A stretch of DNA of 64,000 nucleotides from Nilaparvata lugens (GCF_014356525.2 NC_052514.1:6595019-6659018); one strand, 5' to 3'. Counted from the stretch's first letter, positions 10,048-20,795 are shown. Numbers and translations: made by a program. Notes: generated by a model from the letters alone, not told the origin.

Positions 10048-10698
10048 AATATAATATTCCCAGGATTGAAGTAGCAGTGCCCAATCAATTTTTCCGCGAT
10101 AAATGCATTTAATCTTCAACTTGGTGCCAACCTAACAAAGTCAACTCAACTTAATGCCAACCTGACAAAATTATTAATTTAGTTGCCAGTTAACAACTGT
10201 TTCGAAGAGGTACTCTATCTAGATTATAGTTCTATAGTAACATATGATATGGAAATTTCAATTATAATTAAGAGATTGAGAGAAGAAGAATATACATGCT
10301 AAAAGACGAACTTCAAACCCTTAAAAACAACCCTTAGAGTTAAAATATTGCCAAAAGATTTCTTAGTGCGCCTCTAAAGGGCCAACTGAACAGACCTACG
10401 AAATTTGAACGTTTTTGGTCCGGTAGATTTTTAGTTCTGCGAGTGAATGAGTGAGTGCCATTTCGGTTTTAAATATATAGATAATCCATTTTATAAGTTC
10501 TCTGTAGAGGAATTCAGTAGGAGTAGAATGTGGATTATCCTGTGAATTGTGAGAAATCTTTCAGGTAGAAGATACATAGATATAAGTGACAGAAGAAAAA
10601 ATACATAAAAACACATTAGAAATATAGATAAGTAACAAAAATCCCACGAAAACCAACTTAATAGAAGTGAAATAATTCTGAAGAAAAATCAAATAAAC
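10048..10698. other. AT-rich noncoding DNA
   Basis: Repeated phrases such as AACTTGGTGCCAACCTAACA / AACTTAATGCCAACCTGACA near 10118-10165 indicate a small local duplication. No gene is supported. Confidence 0.4.
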
Positions 10699-10713
10699 AA
10701 GAATTCAACACTT

Positions 10714-10929
10714 TTTGTGTAGTTGAGAAGTTGATATTATTGTGGTAATTATTCATATTAAATAAAAATACTAAGAAATTATAAAAAACCACAGATTTAT
10801 TGATACTTAGAAAGACCAGTTTCGGTTGTTACGCCATTGTCAATCTCTGATAAACTGTTTAACAACCGAAACCGGTCTTTCTAAGTATCAATAAATATGT
10901 GGTTTTTGACAATTTCTTAATATTTTGAT
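10714..10929. mobile_element. Hairpin element, copy 1, with 15 bp target-site duplication
   Basis: Flanked by AAGAATTCAACACTT at 10699-10713 and 10930-10944. It starts TTTTGTGTAGTTGAGAAG and then forms a long hairpin: TACTTAGAAAGACC and CGGTCTTTCTAAGTA are complementary, with AACCACA on the left and TGTGGTT on the right. A second copy at 24248-24393 has the same leader and its own flanking duplication. Target duplications this long are usual for LINE-mobilised sequences and unusual for cut-and-paste MITEs. Confidence 0.65.
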
Positions 10930-11014
10930 AAGAATTCAACACTTGCACACTGACCTTCGAAAATTCTATACGTTAATATACTCGTAACACTGGGGTGTAC
11001 CACACCCCAGAGCA

Positions 11015-11634
11015 GAATAGTATATTTCGCACCTAGGGCCGAAAATTAGACCTATCCGGCTCGAAATCGGTTTTCAAGTCCGAGGCCGTAGGCCGAGGAA
11101 TAGAAAAGATTAAGATCCGGAAAAACATTTTTGCCCGTGGTGCGAACGCTTTTTTTCGCCACACACAAAAATAAACAATATATATATATATATTAATAAT
11201 TGTTTACTAAGCACTTCCGAAAGCAGAAGTGGAAGGTCATGGCTCTAGCAAGTCTGAGGTAATCTGAATATCAGGAAATTGTCCAAGTATTTTTTTTTTA
11301 TTCTGATTTGTCTAAATAACCTAAAAGATTATGTTTAATTATGTGGAAGGTTGAGTTTATACTTTTTTATTCTTTCAAATGACAATAAGATGATATTATT
11401 ATAAATGTTTTAATTATTGAATAATGAACACAAATAATAATGAAAAGTTCCTTGATCAGCTGTTTTTTGATCACCTTTCTCAGTTCCATGTTAGCGGCTG
11501 GAAAGGGTACTGTTTCCGGCCTAGGCCGGAAAGGAACCTGTTCTGACGTCAGACGAGAGTCGTCTGCAAACAATGTCTTTCAGATGTACGTAAGGACTGG
11601 AAAACAGCTGCTTTCTGTGCAGTGTGGCGAAAAA
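11015..11634 (+). repeat. 620-640 bp dispersed repeat, copy 1
   Basis: Matched end to end by 25912-26553. It begins GAATAGTATATTTCGCACCT and ends GTGCAGTGTGGCGAAAAA. It includes GTCCGAGGCCGTAGGCCGAG, the perfect palindrome TTTCCGGCCTAGGCCGGAAA at about 11514-11533, and TGACGTCAGAC. A 72-codon open frame (11440-11658) begins with a hydrophobic signal-like stretch but is not kept in the other copy. The second copy interrupts a MITE, which fixes the boundaries and marks this as mobile. Class unknown. Confidence 0.7.
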
Positions 11635-12092
11635 TTGTTTTTGCTGACTAAGCAGTAACATACTGACAGTCGGTGCCAATAAGGTCAACATCGGATGACA
11701 ATTGAAAAAGAAAGATCAAATCATGAAAAAAATTGAATTTACGTAGGTGTGAAATATCACAATACTTTGTTCGAAAGTAGGAAGAACTCAAATGAAAGTA
11801 GTGGTAGGCTACTCCTGGGTTATATTTAAAGGTTGAAAAATATGTGAGAACAAAATCCATTAACGTACCACCAAAGCGGATAAGAATTTGAAAAATATAA
11901 TACTGTAACAAAAAAAAGAAAACAATAGTACAAAAAATGTAGAGTATGTTTTTCAATGATAGTTACAACTTTAACTGTATTCATAATCTAGCAATCCAGC
12001 ATTCCTCATAATCTATGTGACTGTATCTTATTCAATCAGTGTTGGTTGACACTTCAAAACTTGGAAGAAACCAACTCGGCCACCATATTGGC
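11635..12092. other. AT-rich noncoding DNA
   Basis: Nothing recognised. The minus-strand open frame 11648-11956 is Phe/Tyr/Ile-rich, as expected of AT-rich DNA, and has no motif. Confidence 0.4.
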
Positions 12093-12174
12093 ATTCACTT
12101 CAAATGGTCATTATTAGTTGAATGGTAATACCTGATTTCATTCATAAGGGAATGCTGTCATCATTATGTGAATC
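12093..12174 (+). repeat. CTGTCAG hairpin unit, locus 1
   Basis: ATTCACTTCAAATGGTCATT, then GTTGAATGG, then AAGGGAATGCTGTCAT and TGTGAATC: a diverged member of the hairpin family typified by 23666-24040. It lies directly before the promoter-like patch at 12175-12409. Confidence 0.5.
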
Positions 12175-12409
12175 TAACTATAGGAAACGCGAGATATACT
12201 ACGAGATGACTCGCGTAGTAAGATCACGTGACGACGCTCATTCATAACTCTCTTCCATTCATGTTTCTCGGGCGGAATATTGTTAGACTAGCCTTGATAG
12301 CCTGACTGCTATTATAGAGCTCTCGCTAGTCCTCACCTGGCTCAGTATTCAACTCAACGCTTGAGGCTCTATACAATCACGGAGCTACGGTGGGAAGTGT
12401 CAAGTTTAC
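12175..12409 (+). promoter_or_regulatory. Promoter-like patch with TATA-like and Inr motifs
   Basis: GC-richer than its surroundings, with a CACGTG E-box at 12225-12230 and an ACTACGAG...CTCGCGTAGT inverted pair. TATAGAG at about 12313 lies 30 bp before an arthropod initiator-like TCAGTA at 12342-12347. A GTGAGT donor follows at 12410, which would give a first noncoding exon of about 66 nt. The gene it would serve is not visible, so this is inference from motif spacing. Confidence 0.3.
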
Positions 12410-12639
12410 GTGAGTGATTTTTCAGTTTTCCGAAGGGTTTCCGACAATTTTCACCTGTAACTTAACTGTCCCAAGTTTTTTTCAATTCACTGTTCATCTA
12501 ATACTGCAGTTACTTAATTCAGTTTCTCTATTATATTTATAATAGAGAAATTTATACCCATCTTATAGTTCAGTTCTCGTGGTTTTAAAACAGAGTTCTC
12601 ATAGTTTTTCTTTGGAATTTACACTCATAATTCAAATTG

Positions 12640-12697
12640 AAAGAATAAGACTGATATTGTCAATACCACTTTATTAAGTGGTATTGACCAACTCATA
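12640..12697. repeat. Short hairpin resembling the 29.9 kb element
   Basis: GAAAGAATAAGACTGATATT and GTCAATACCACTT, then AAGTGGTATTGAC, the same words as the stem at 29903-29978. A shortened copy. Confidence 0.5.
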
Positions 12698-12773
12698 CAA
12701 ACTCTAATACGAACTCATAATTCGGTTGGAAAAACTTTTCTGCTCGTATATAAAGTTGACGTGAGTCATTAAT

Positions 12774-12900
12774 GAGATTTGTGAGCTGAAATGCTTTCCC
12801 CTGAATTATGGAGTTGTGATAAAATTGTCTTGTTTGGGAGTAATTTAATTTAATAAATTCAAAATTCTTGTTGATACATTTTTTCAACTTGAAATTGTGT
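12774..12900. repeat. Left arm of a 127 bp inverted repeat
   Basis: GAGATTTGTGAGCTGAAATG ... CAACTTGAAATTGTGT is mirrored by 13168-13294 across a spacer of about 267 bp. The arms share the block around TTATGGAGTTGTGATAAAAT. Confidence 0.75.
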
Positions 12901-13167
12901 GTTTGAGTGATTGAAGTTGACGTGAGTGATTTTCAAGTTTTCCGGGGGCTTTCCGTCAATTTCCACCTGTAACTGAGCTCCTCAAGTTCTTTCAATTCAA
13001 TTCCCATCTTATACTGCAGTTTTTGTTGTTTGTATACAAGGTTTCCGAAGTTTTTCTTTCAAATTTCCATAGACAATAAAGATAAAATCAAGGTAAAAAC
13101 AACTGTAGTTCGCCCAAAACTGTTTTCAACTTTCCAGAGGTTATTTAGAGTTCATGATTCAATTTAC

Positions 13168-13294
13168 ACACAATTTCAAGTTTAAAAAATGTATCAACTA
13201 GAATTTTGAATTTATTTAATTAAATTACTCCCAAACAAGACAATTTTATCACAACTCCATAATTCAGGGGAAAACATTTCAGCTCATAAATCTC
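13168..13294. repeat. Right arm of the 127 bp inverted repeat
   Basis: Reverse complement of 12774-12900, ending CATTTCAGCTCATAAATCTC. Confidence 0.75.
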
Positions 13295-14111
13295 TTTGAT
13301 ATGTAATTACAGTCTCCCTACAATAATTCTACTAATAATTATTCACTTGTCCATAAATTACGGTTGATACATTAAGGCTATCAAATAGTAGAGAAGTTTT
13401 CAAATTGTTGAAGAATAGTTTGAGATTGAAGAACAACTCCAATTTCCTCAAAATGTTCAGGAAAAGGTACTCCTAATACTACTTACTCCAAAGTATTTCT
13501 CACAAAAGTTCCTCGAAAGTCGGTGATTTTTTTAACAATACGTTATTGAATTCTACTCTTTCCTCAGTTCTGTAATCATCCTGTCACATCTACACTCTTG
13601 GAGAATTGACATAAATTTATCATTCTTCACATTATATATGTGACTATACTGGGTGACATTATTTGTTTCAGTAAACACGTTGAAAAAGCTTTGATTATCT
13701 TCTAAGCTGACATATTTTCAAGAACAAAAAGAACAAATTTTCAAGCTTGATAAGCTGAGGTGACAATTTTTCAAGAACACTTGCTCACATTGTTCAAGTC
13801 CACACGGCTCGGTGATTTAGTAGACAGTGAAGTTTGTTTTGTTCCAGTCATTCAAGCATTATCATAGACTTGTCAACAAGAATTCAAAATATTTGTGAAG
13901 CTACGGCTGTGGAATCGACGGTCTTCTTGAAGTGGGTAAGTTGAAATATTTCAGTGAAGCGTTTGAAATATACAAATCAAACTATCACATCTTTGTATTT
14001 TTAAAAAGCATAAAATTCTATTCCATACTGATTATATCATCTGATTTTTTTTTTCATAAGATAAGATAGTTATTTCCAATGTACCTAGAATATTCAAGAT
14101 GTAATATTCTA
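13295..14111. other. AT-rich noncoding DNA with one donor-like site
   Basis: A strong donor-like GTAAGT occurs at about 13936 after CTTCTTGAAGTGG. No reading frame or conserved domain accompanies it. Otherwise nothing recognised. Confidence 0.35.
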
Positions 14112-14531
14112 ATATCGGGGCATGGAGCTTCGCTCGTTATTTTTATTTATTGCGAAACAGAACCATAGCCTACTATGTATAGAGTAAGCTATGACAGAAC
14201 ACAATTCTCTAAAATGATCGTGTTTATATTTCACAGCTGGCTATAAGTCATTTTATGAATTTCGATGATACGATATTTTGATTTATCACATACTCACTTT
14301 TTTACTATCCACAGCTGTTTCAGCCAAGGATGAATTATCCTTTTAATGTGCTTCAGCGAGTTTTCTCAAGGATAAGACCTAGTGCAATCGAATTTTTATA
14401 TCATAAACCTACTATGTTCCAAATTTCGTGAAAATCGTTAGAGCCGTTTTCGAGATCTGTTGAACATAAATAACCAGATATAAATATATAAAAATATGAA
14501 AATACAGAAATTGTTCGCTTGATATAATAGG
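14112..14531 (-). mobile_element. Helitron-like non-autonomous repeat, copy 1
   Basis: Reverse orientation of 15238-15665 and 55021-55478. On its own strand it begins near TATTATATCAAGCGAACAAT, has CGAAAACGGCTCTAACGATT, AAATTTGGAACATAGTAGGT and CGATTGCACTAGGTC, and ends GAGCGAAGCTCCATGCCCCG. A short GC stem (GAGCGAAGCTC) close to the 3' end and the phrase encoding TIFTKFGT resemble insect Helitron non-coding ends. That class assignment is inference from remembered sequence. Confidence 0.55.
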
Positions 14532-14881
14532 ATACAATGTATTCTAGGTACATTGGGTATTTCTGTATTTATTTTCAAACATTGAAAGCAATAAACATTC
14601 ATTAAAACTGTCAAAATTGGTTGGTGTTATTCATGAGAAATTCTCTTGAAGAATCTCACATTTAGAATATGACTCTCATGACAGTGAATGAGCTTCGAAT
14701 AACGATTCTAATAATAACGAAAATTCCATATCTTCAGGATATGGAATCTTAATATTATAATTCCACTCACACCTTCTTTTAGAGATAACAAGAAATTCAA
14801 TATCATATATTCATTATTCTCCATTCATTATTTCTGTGTTTGAAAAGTATTGTTGAATTTTAACCTTACAGTTGTGTTTTG

Positions 14882-14990
14882 AGTGATGTTGTGGTACTTT
14901 TCCATAAAGAAAACACAAATTTAAATTCTCAACCACTTTTTAAACAGTCGTTGACAATTTAAATTTGTGTTTTCATCATTGTTGAATTTT
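14882..14990. repeat. Hairpin element, related leader
   Basis: GATGTTGTGGTACTTTTCC (compare GATGTTGTGGTATTTCTCC at 29876) precedes the inverted pair GAAAACACAAATTTAAATT / AATTTAAATTTGTGTTTTC. The same leader-plus-stem layout is seen at 10714, 24248 and 29876, with different stem sequence. Confidence 0.5.
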
Positions 14991-15237
14991 CTAATAAAAA
15001 ATCATTATATGGTCGCCAAACTCAAACTTCATCATAGATAACTCCAATTGAGTCATTACTTGGAAACGTGGAGAGTCAACTACTCAATTGTCATTCATTA
15101 TTGTCTAAGAAATACAGTGAGAAATTACAAATTGAAATTTATTGAATTTGTAAAACACATACATTTAATTTTCAGTAATACAATACCAGTTATATCAAAC
15201 ACATGTGATGAACCCTGAGAAAGAAATCGGTGGGATA

Positions 15238-15665
15238 TCATATTATATTAAGCGAGCAATTTCTGTATTTATATATCTGGTTATTTTTATATCTGGCTAT
15301 TTCTATATCTGGCTATTTTTATACCTGGTTATTTATGTTCAACGGATCTCCAAAATGGCTCCAACAATTTTCACGAAATTTGGAACATAGTAGGTTTATG
15401 ATTTATAAAGATTCGATTGCACTAGGTCTCATCCTTGGGAAAACTCGCTGAACGACATTCAAAGAATAATTCATCCTTGGCTGAAACAGCTGTGGATAGT
15501 AAAAAAGTGAGTATGTGGAAAATAAAAATATCTCATCCCCGAAATTCATAAGATGACGTATAGCCAGCTGTGAAATATAAACACGATCATTTTAGATAAT
15601 AATTTATTATTGTGTTCTGTTTATCAATAAATAAAAATAACTAGCGAAGCTCGGTGGCCCGATAT
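15238..15665 (+). mobile_element. Helitron-like non-autonomous repeat, copy 2
   Basis: Starts TATTATATTAAGCGAGCAAT, has a run of TATCTGGTTATTTTT repeats, the conserved middle AATTTGGAACATAGTAGG, and ends AGCGAAGCTCGGTGGCCCGA. It is inverted relative to 14112-14531. Open frames at 15205-15451 are shadows of this repeat. Confidence 0.6.
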
Positions 15666-15960
15666 TGTACAATAATTAGTGACTCATTCTTCAAGAGATA
15701 CTCAATTGAATCATTCATGAAAAAGGAGAATTATTTCAACTTACAGTAAGAAATTAGATAATTATTGTGATCTTCAGCAGTTTATACATTGATACACACT
15801 ACTCAATCTCAATTATTATGAATGATTGGGAAAGGAAGAACTACAGTTTGAGTTTAAACTTTGATTAGATAGTCAATTACTACAATGATCTCATGCTGAG
15901 GTTACACTCATCTGGTTATTCAACCAGCAGACTCAATTTTCGAAAAGTAATTTCAATGAA

Positions 15961-16044
15961 GTTCACTTCAAACTGACAGCTTTGGTTGAATAGGAAGTGT
16001 TGCTGTTATCCGTATGGAATTCTGACAGTGGAAATTGAATCTAA
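15961..16044 (+). repeat. CTGTCAG hairpin unit, locus 2
   Basis: GTTCACTTCAAACTGACAGC, GGTTGAATAGGAAG, GGAATTCTGACAG, TTGAATC: a full-length unit with arms that pair. Confidence 0.6.
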
Positions 16045-16315
16045 CCATGTAATATTTACACGTGCAATACGGATCTTGAAAAGTAATTTAAAAGGAGTAT
16101 AATTTGGAGTTTGTGTCCGGTTACTCCTGAAAATGAAGTTATTATCATCTCATCTCTCAAAAGTCGACAACATTTGTGATTCTTTAGAAATAATGTTCTT
16201 TGATTTTCTCGTTTTATTCCTCTTGCAGTCATATACACGAAAAAGCACATTGATGGTTAAAGATTGGAGATCAATAATAACTCCAAATTGAATTACTGAA
16301 AATCAGAATGTGATT

Positions 16316-16380
16316 CAAATCATATCAAATCAAATAATTTTATTCACTCGAAATTCATACAAAATATTAACAAAAGTATA
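16316..16380 (-). repeat. LINE-tail-like sequence with ATCAA repeats
   Basis: ATTCAAATCATATCAAATCA followed by AATAATTTTATTC: on the minus strand this is a poly(A)-signal-like region ending in a short tandem repeat, a common 3' end of insect non-LTR elements. Confidence 0.35.
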
Positions 16381-16669
16381 AAACGAGAAGTTACAAGTGA
16401 ACACTATACTACTCAAAAAAAGTACAGTATGTTACTGGGCTTTTTCCACGAATATGGGTCAGATCCAAAGTGTTAGAAGTGAGATTATTTAATTTATAAC
16501 TTGATATAGTTGAAGATTTAGTGGGAGAAGGGTTTAGCAAGAAGAAAGATTTAGAAATTTAAGTATGATGTCATGAAGATGATTGAGCGCAAGCTCGCAC
16601 ATACACACAAAACAAGAATTTTTTGTATCATTTACCATGAAAAACACTTAGATATGGAGCTCATTAGTA

Positions 16670-17200
16670 GGAGAATCCAGAATCCTATCATCATTCACTC
16701 TCAACTCCACATATTCTGCTCCATATTGTACTTTAATAGTTCTCATGTCAATAGGTTTCGAATATTTTTCTCATATAATATCATCTGAAACTTATCTCTC
16801 TTTAATTGTAGAATAGTTTACTATGATACTACTTAACTCATTAGTTTTAAGTACTGAATAACTCCTTTATTGCTACCAATGTACTCTCGGATGCTAAGAA
16901 TCATTTATTTTTCTCCCCAACACTAATCTCACTTCAAAAAACAATATTGGTTTCAAATTTGAATCGATCTGATTAGAATCCAAATCAATATAATTGCCCA
17001 AACAACGTTTGAATCCAGATTCCTATTATCATTCACTCTCAACTCCACATATTTATTCATTTTATTTTATTTTATTTATTTATAATTTTCACAAAGTAGC
17101 ACTGATTGGGAGAGAAAAACTAAGGATAATCCTTGTACTATTTCTCTCCCAAATTTATATTCTGCTCCATATTGTACTCTAATAGTTCTCATTGAGAACT
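16670..17200. repeat. Local duplication with one copy interrupted by an insertion
   Basis: About 16670-16750 and 17005-17195 share CATTCACTCTCAACTCCACA and TTCTGCTCCATATTGTACT. In the second copy 17053-17158 splits these blocks after CCACATAT. The insert (TTATTCATTTTATTTTATTT ... CTCTCCCAAATT) matches 59555-59650, so the first copy shows the empty site. Confidence 0.7.
17053..17158 (-). mobile_element. Short LINE-tail-like insertion
   Basis: On the minus strand it runs TTTGGGAGAGAAATAGTAC ... AATCAGTGCTACTTTGTG and ends in ATAAATAAAATAAAATAAAA. A poly(A)-like A-rich end and other copies (59555-59650; diverged at 8453-8548) indicate a 5'-truncated retroposon. Confidence 0.6.
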
Positions 17201-17632
17201 GTATATATCTGAACAGTAACTTTTTGAAAGCTTATCAAAGAACAAAAATTTTCCATTGCTTTTCAAGCTCCAAACTCACTAATACATGAGTCGGTTTTCA
17301 ACAATTTCCAACAATCTTGGAAGTGTCATCAATATTATTCTACAAACATCAACTCACCCAGTGATAACACAGCAATGACAGTGTCATTTATTCAAATGTG
17401 TCATTCATTTATCGGATTGTCAGCTGTTGAATGATTCACGTTTTCACTTGCCAAGGCAACATTTCACGACACTGTCCAGCACTTTCAAGGACTCTGATGA
17501 CAATTATTTGAAAGAAGACAATTAAAAGCTACCAAATTGTTAAAAGACAAAGATATCGATGATAGCACAACCTTGTCAATGCAAACGTTTGTCCTGATAA
17601 TATATGGGTGATTTATTTCGAATTTATTGGAA

Positions 17633-17706
17633 GATTCACTTAAAACTGTCAGGATTTGTTGAATGGCAAACATTATTGATCCTATTCTTATGAAATTCGG
17701 ACAGAC
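17633..17706 (+). repeat. CTGTCAG hairpin unit, locus 3 (partial)
   Basis: GATTCACTTAAAACTGTCAG, TTGTTGAATGGCAAACATT, then TTATGAAATTCGGACAG. The right half is decayed. Confidence 0.5.
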
Positions 17707-17846
17707 TAAAATGAATATCATTCTACATACGAAAATCATGACATCATGATCTATTTGATTGTATAAAACTGGCTTACAAATAACTATTTATTAATTTATT
17801 CATTTATAATAACGGTACCCGGTTTGTACAAAATTAATTTGAATTT

Positions 17847-17942
17847 CAGTCATGATTGAATTCCGTCATGATCCAGTCATGATTGAATTTCGTCAAGATT
17901 CAGTCATGATTGGATTCCGTCATGAGTCAGTCATGATAGAAT
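17847..17942. repeat. 27 bp minisatellite, about 3.6 copies
   Basis: The unit is CAGTCATGATTGAATTCCGT followed by CATGATC, with few changes between copies. It contains the internal palindrome TCATGA. Confidence 0.85.
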
Positions 17943-17944
17943 TG

Positions 17945-18062
17945 ATTGATTGATTAACAAGGTTTTTTTATGAAAAAAGGCTTCTCAAATCAATTCTCTG
18001 ATTGGCTCTCGTGGTATTCAATCGGGATTGGAAATTAACAGACTCTTGTACAACCGGATGAT
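17945..18062. mobile_element. Degraded MITE of the TTGTGCAAC family
   Basis: Ends CTCTTGTACAACCGG and contains CTCTGATTGG as in 3001-3154 and 46956-47092. The left end is eroded. Confidence 0.35.
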
Positions 18063-18292
18063 AGACTATGAAACTGACTCATTAATATTGCTATCACCCT
18101 GAAATTCTTCTGAAAGTTTTCGACATAGAGTATTTTCACAATATCATGATCTTTCAACAAACACAAAAACTCAGGAAAAAACGTTACTAGTAACAAAAAT
18201 ATGAATAGGACACTTCAACAGACAAAATTTGAGTCAACATTCAATAATCGTCATGATCATATGACTCATTCATTATCAATTTTTGATCGATT

Positions 18293-18997
18293 CATGAGTC
18301 TCATTTCTGGGAAAATTTCAGGAGCTCCGTAATATTCTTGAGAAAAATGGCGGATTATCACTAAAAAACCATGTTTTTCACGGTATTCTCGAAAACGGCT
18401 CTAACGATTTTCTTCAAATTTATACCATGAATAGCTATTTATAAGCCCTATCGACTAACATGAGTCTCATTTCTGGGAAAATTTCAGGAGCTCCGTAATA
18501 TTCTTGAGAAAAATGGCGGATAATTACTAAAAAACCATGTTTTCACGATTTTCTCAAAAATGACTTGACTGTTTTTTTCGAATTCATACCCTTTATAGTT
18601 ATTCATCAGCTCTATTAACTGGCATGAGTCTCCTTCCTGGGAAACAAATGGGGGGTCCACCCCATCCTTGAGAGATTGACTTTGTAACCTCCTTCTCGTG
18701 CATGAGGTAGAGCAGTTCATAAAAAGAACACATAGTAGAGATATTTCATCTGTAGAACAGCTGTTTTGACGACTTTTGAAAAAATCATCGAATTTCACAA
18801 TTTACACAAAGGGAAAAGTACTCTGAAAACAATAATTGTATATACACATAATTATACAGTAGTCTGATCGTAGTTTCAAGTATGTTGCCGCCAATCGTCA
18901 TTATGTTATTCTCCTGAATTATTCTCGTTCAAGAATGGGGCTTACAGTTCAATGAGCATGGAAAGTTGTGTGAGTGTACCACACCAGATTTTTCAAT
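18293..18997 (+). repeat. Diverged TG-rich-family copy with a 165 bp tandem repeat
   Basis: CATGAGTCTCATTTCTGGGA recurs at 18293 and 18459, and in part at 18623, giving a unit of about 165 bp that includes TTTCAGGAGCTCCG and CGAAAACGGCTCTAACGATT. The 3' end AAGTTGTGTGAGTGTACCAC matches the end of the elements at 27453-29128 and 59729-60388. The 5' half with the TG tract is absent. Confidence 0.6.
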
Positions 18998-19328
18998 ATT
19001 AGAGTGATCAGAGAAACATGTGGTTCAATCTTCAAAAATATTATAATCAATTATCCCTTTCATGCCTTTCAATGATCACTTTGATCTTTGCTTGTCCAAT
19101 CAGTAGCTAGCATTTTATCATTATCTTTGTTGTAATATTGTATTATTCAAATTAAACATTAAGTAGAGATGGAATTGAATTGATAAACTCTTCAAATTGA
19201 AACGACTGTATCAATCAACTAATATTTGACGCATTGTTTAAGTGAAACTGATAATAAATCGATTAAATGGTCGTAAATAATCGGATAAAATTTGTCATAT
19301 TATGTGTTCATGTGACAAATATGTATCC
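18998..19328. other. AT-rich noncoding DNA
   Basis: Nothing recognised. Confidence 0.4.
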
Positions 19329-19484
19329 TCATAAATGGCACTAACGTTTCTCACTCAAACAATGCTGACAATATAGAGTGAATCTCACTACAGAAAATTC
19401 GTTTCAAGCTATGAGCATTCCTCATAAATAACATCAATACTTTCCACTCAAACAATACTGACAGTTTGCAATGAATCTCACTTT
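19329..19484 (-). repeat. CTGTCAG hairpin units, locus 4 (two, reversed)
   Basis: Two units in reverse orientation: CTCACTCAAACAATGCTGAC ... GTGAATCTCAC, then GAGCATTCCTCATAAATAAC, CCACTCAAACAATACTGACA and ATGAATCTCAC. This is the only locus on the minus strand. Confidence 0.55.
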
Positions 19485-20338
19485 CATAGTTGACTTTTGG
19501 AGCTTGAAGGTTGTCGCAACCGTCAGATGTTGTGAGAATCTCATGAAAAAATGTCAAATAATGAAAATTTGACTTTGATGCAATAAAAATATCGTTAGCA
19601 CTGATGAGATGTTACCTTTGTTGACGAAATTCTCCCATCATCTTCACACCAACCACATCAAAGTAATGTAGCAACATTAACATGGTTACAAATGGAACAT
19701 TACTATGGAAAAACATGACTGTATAAGTGAGTTCCATCATTAGTATCTACTCTAATATTGGATAGGATACCACAAATTCTGGTAACAAGTGTGCTCGTCT
19801 ACAATAAGATAATCTCAGTGATTTGTTACAAGGTTGGACATAGAATTTGTAATTTCCTGTTGTTGACTTCTATTCTACATCTTCATTACAGTTCAAAAGT
19901 AACTATTTATTGCAAAATGTACTTGGAAGTATATTGCCGTTGTTTCCAAATACAAAAATGCATCACGAAACAAAATTTTAATGAATTATATACCACGACT
20001 GAAACCGGAACATCTCTCTTGAAAAGGTGTCAGATTGAACGGAATCGCGTTCATATTGAACCAAATTAGAACGTATTAACGTTTGTTAGCATTTTTATAT
20101 TGAATCAAACATTTAATTTAGTTTTTTCTGTGCAAACGGCTCAAGAGCCAATAGTAAGGTCGAGGGAATACGAGATTTTTTAAGACGTATCGGCAGGGTA
20201 GAAAGATCTCCGATTGGCTGGTTCTCGAGCAGCTTTTTCAGGTCTAAGATTACATTAGACTTATACTGTATTATACTATTAATATATTAGAATTGTAGCT
20301 TTTGTTGTTTCGAGAGGGCTACTATGGGATGCGAAGTA
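19485..20338. other. AT-rich DNA, possible LINE 3' region at the right end
   Basis: The 103-codon plus-strand open frame at 19758-20069 has no recognisable domain and is not called. From about 20130 the sequence is less AT-rich and leads into TGCCCTCATATTGCAATTT and AAATAAATAAAT, like a non-LTR 3' end. Confidence 0.35.
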
Positions 20339-20795
20339 TCTCTTCCTGGTGCCCTCATATTGCAATTTAAATAAATAAATCTCTTAAATCTAAAGTGCTT
20401 AAAAGTACGGTAGCCTATCAACTTTTAATAATAACAATATAGCTTTATTTACATTCAAAAAGAAAAAAAGCCTCTCTTATGAGGTATATATGTGGTTGGC
20501 AACAAATACAATTATTTCACATTTAAATAATAAAATTTTCCACTTTTCAATTCAGAGTCTGTCAACTTATCTCTTCCTGGTGCCCTCATATTGAAATGTA
20601 AATAAATACATCTCTTAAATCTAAAGTTGTGAAATAGTCTATCAACTTATAATAATAATAATATAGCTTTATTTACATTCATAAAAGAGCAAAAGCCTCT
20701 CTTATGGGGTATATATTTAGTTGGCAACAAATACAATTTCACATTTATTTAAATTATAAAATTTTCCACTCTTCAATTCAGAGTCTGTCAACTCT
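20339..20795 (+). repeat. Tandem duplication, 231 bp unit
   Basis: TCTCTTCCTGGTGCCCTCAT starts both units (20339 and 20570). Each unit then has AAATAAATA, AATATAGCTTTATTTACATT, GTTGGCAACAAATACAA and ends TTCAGAGTCTGTCAACT. The end of the second unit also forms the outer left arm of the inverted repeat at 20750-21945. Confidence 0.8.

Larger units (their letters stand above)
12400..13080. repeat. Direct duplication carrying repeated donor-like sites
   Basis: About 12400-12610 and 12905-13075 are diverged direct copies; both contain ACGTGAGTGATTTT, TTTTCCG, CACCTGTAACT and ATACTGCAGTT in order. A third ACGTGAGT word is at about 12760. Each carries AGTTNACGTGAGT, which reads as a splice donor. 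Confidence 0.5.

Noticed and set aside
11440..11658. 72-codon frame with a signal-peptide-like start
   Set aside because: It lies in a dispersed repeat and the other copy (25912-26553) does not keep the frame.
14112..15665. A single foldback element made of the two inverted Helitron-like copies
   Set aside because: The 700 bp between them has no symmetry and another hairpin element lies there, so independent insertion is simpler.
17847..17942. CRISPR-like array
   Set aside because: Units are contiguous without spacers; it is a 27 bp minisatellite in a eukaryotic context.
19758..20069. 103-codon plus-strand frame
   Set aside because: No recognised domain or splice support beyond one acceptor-like site.
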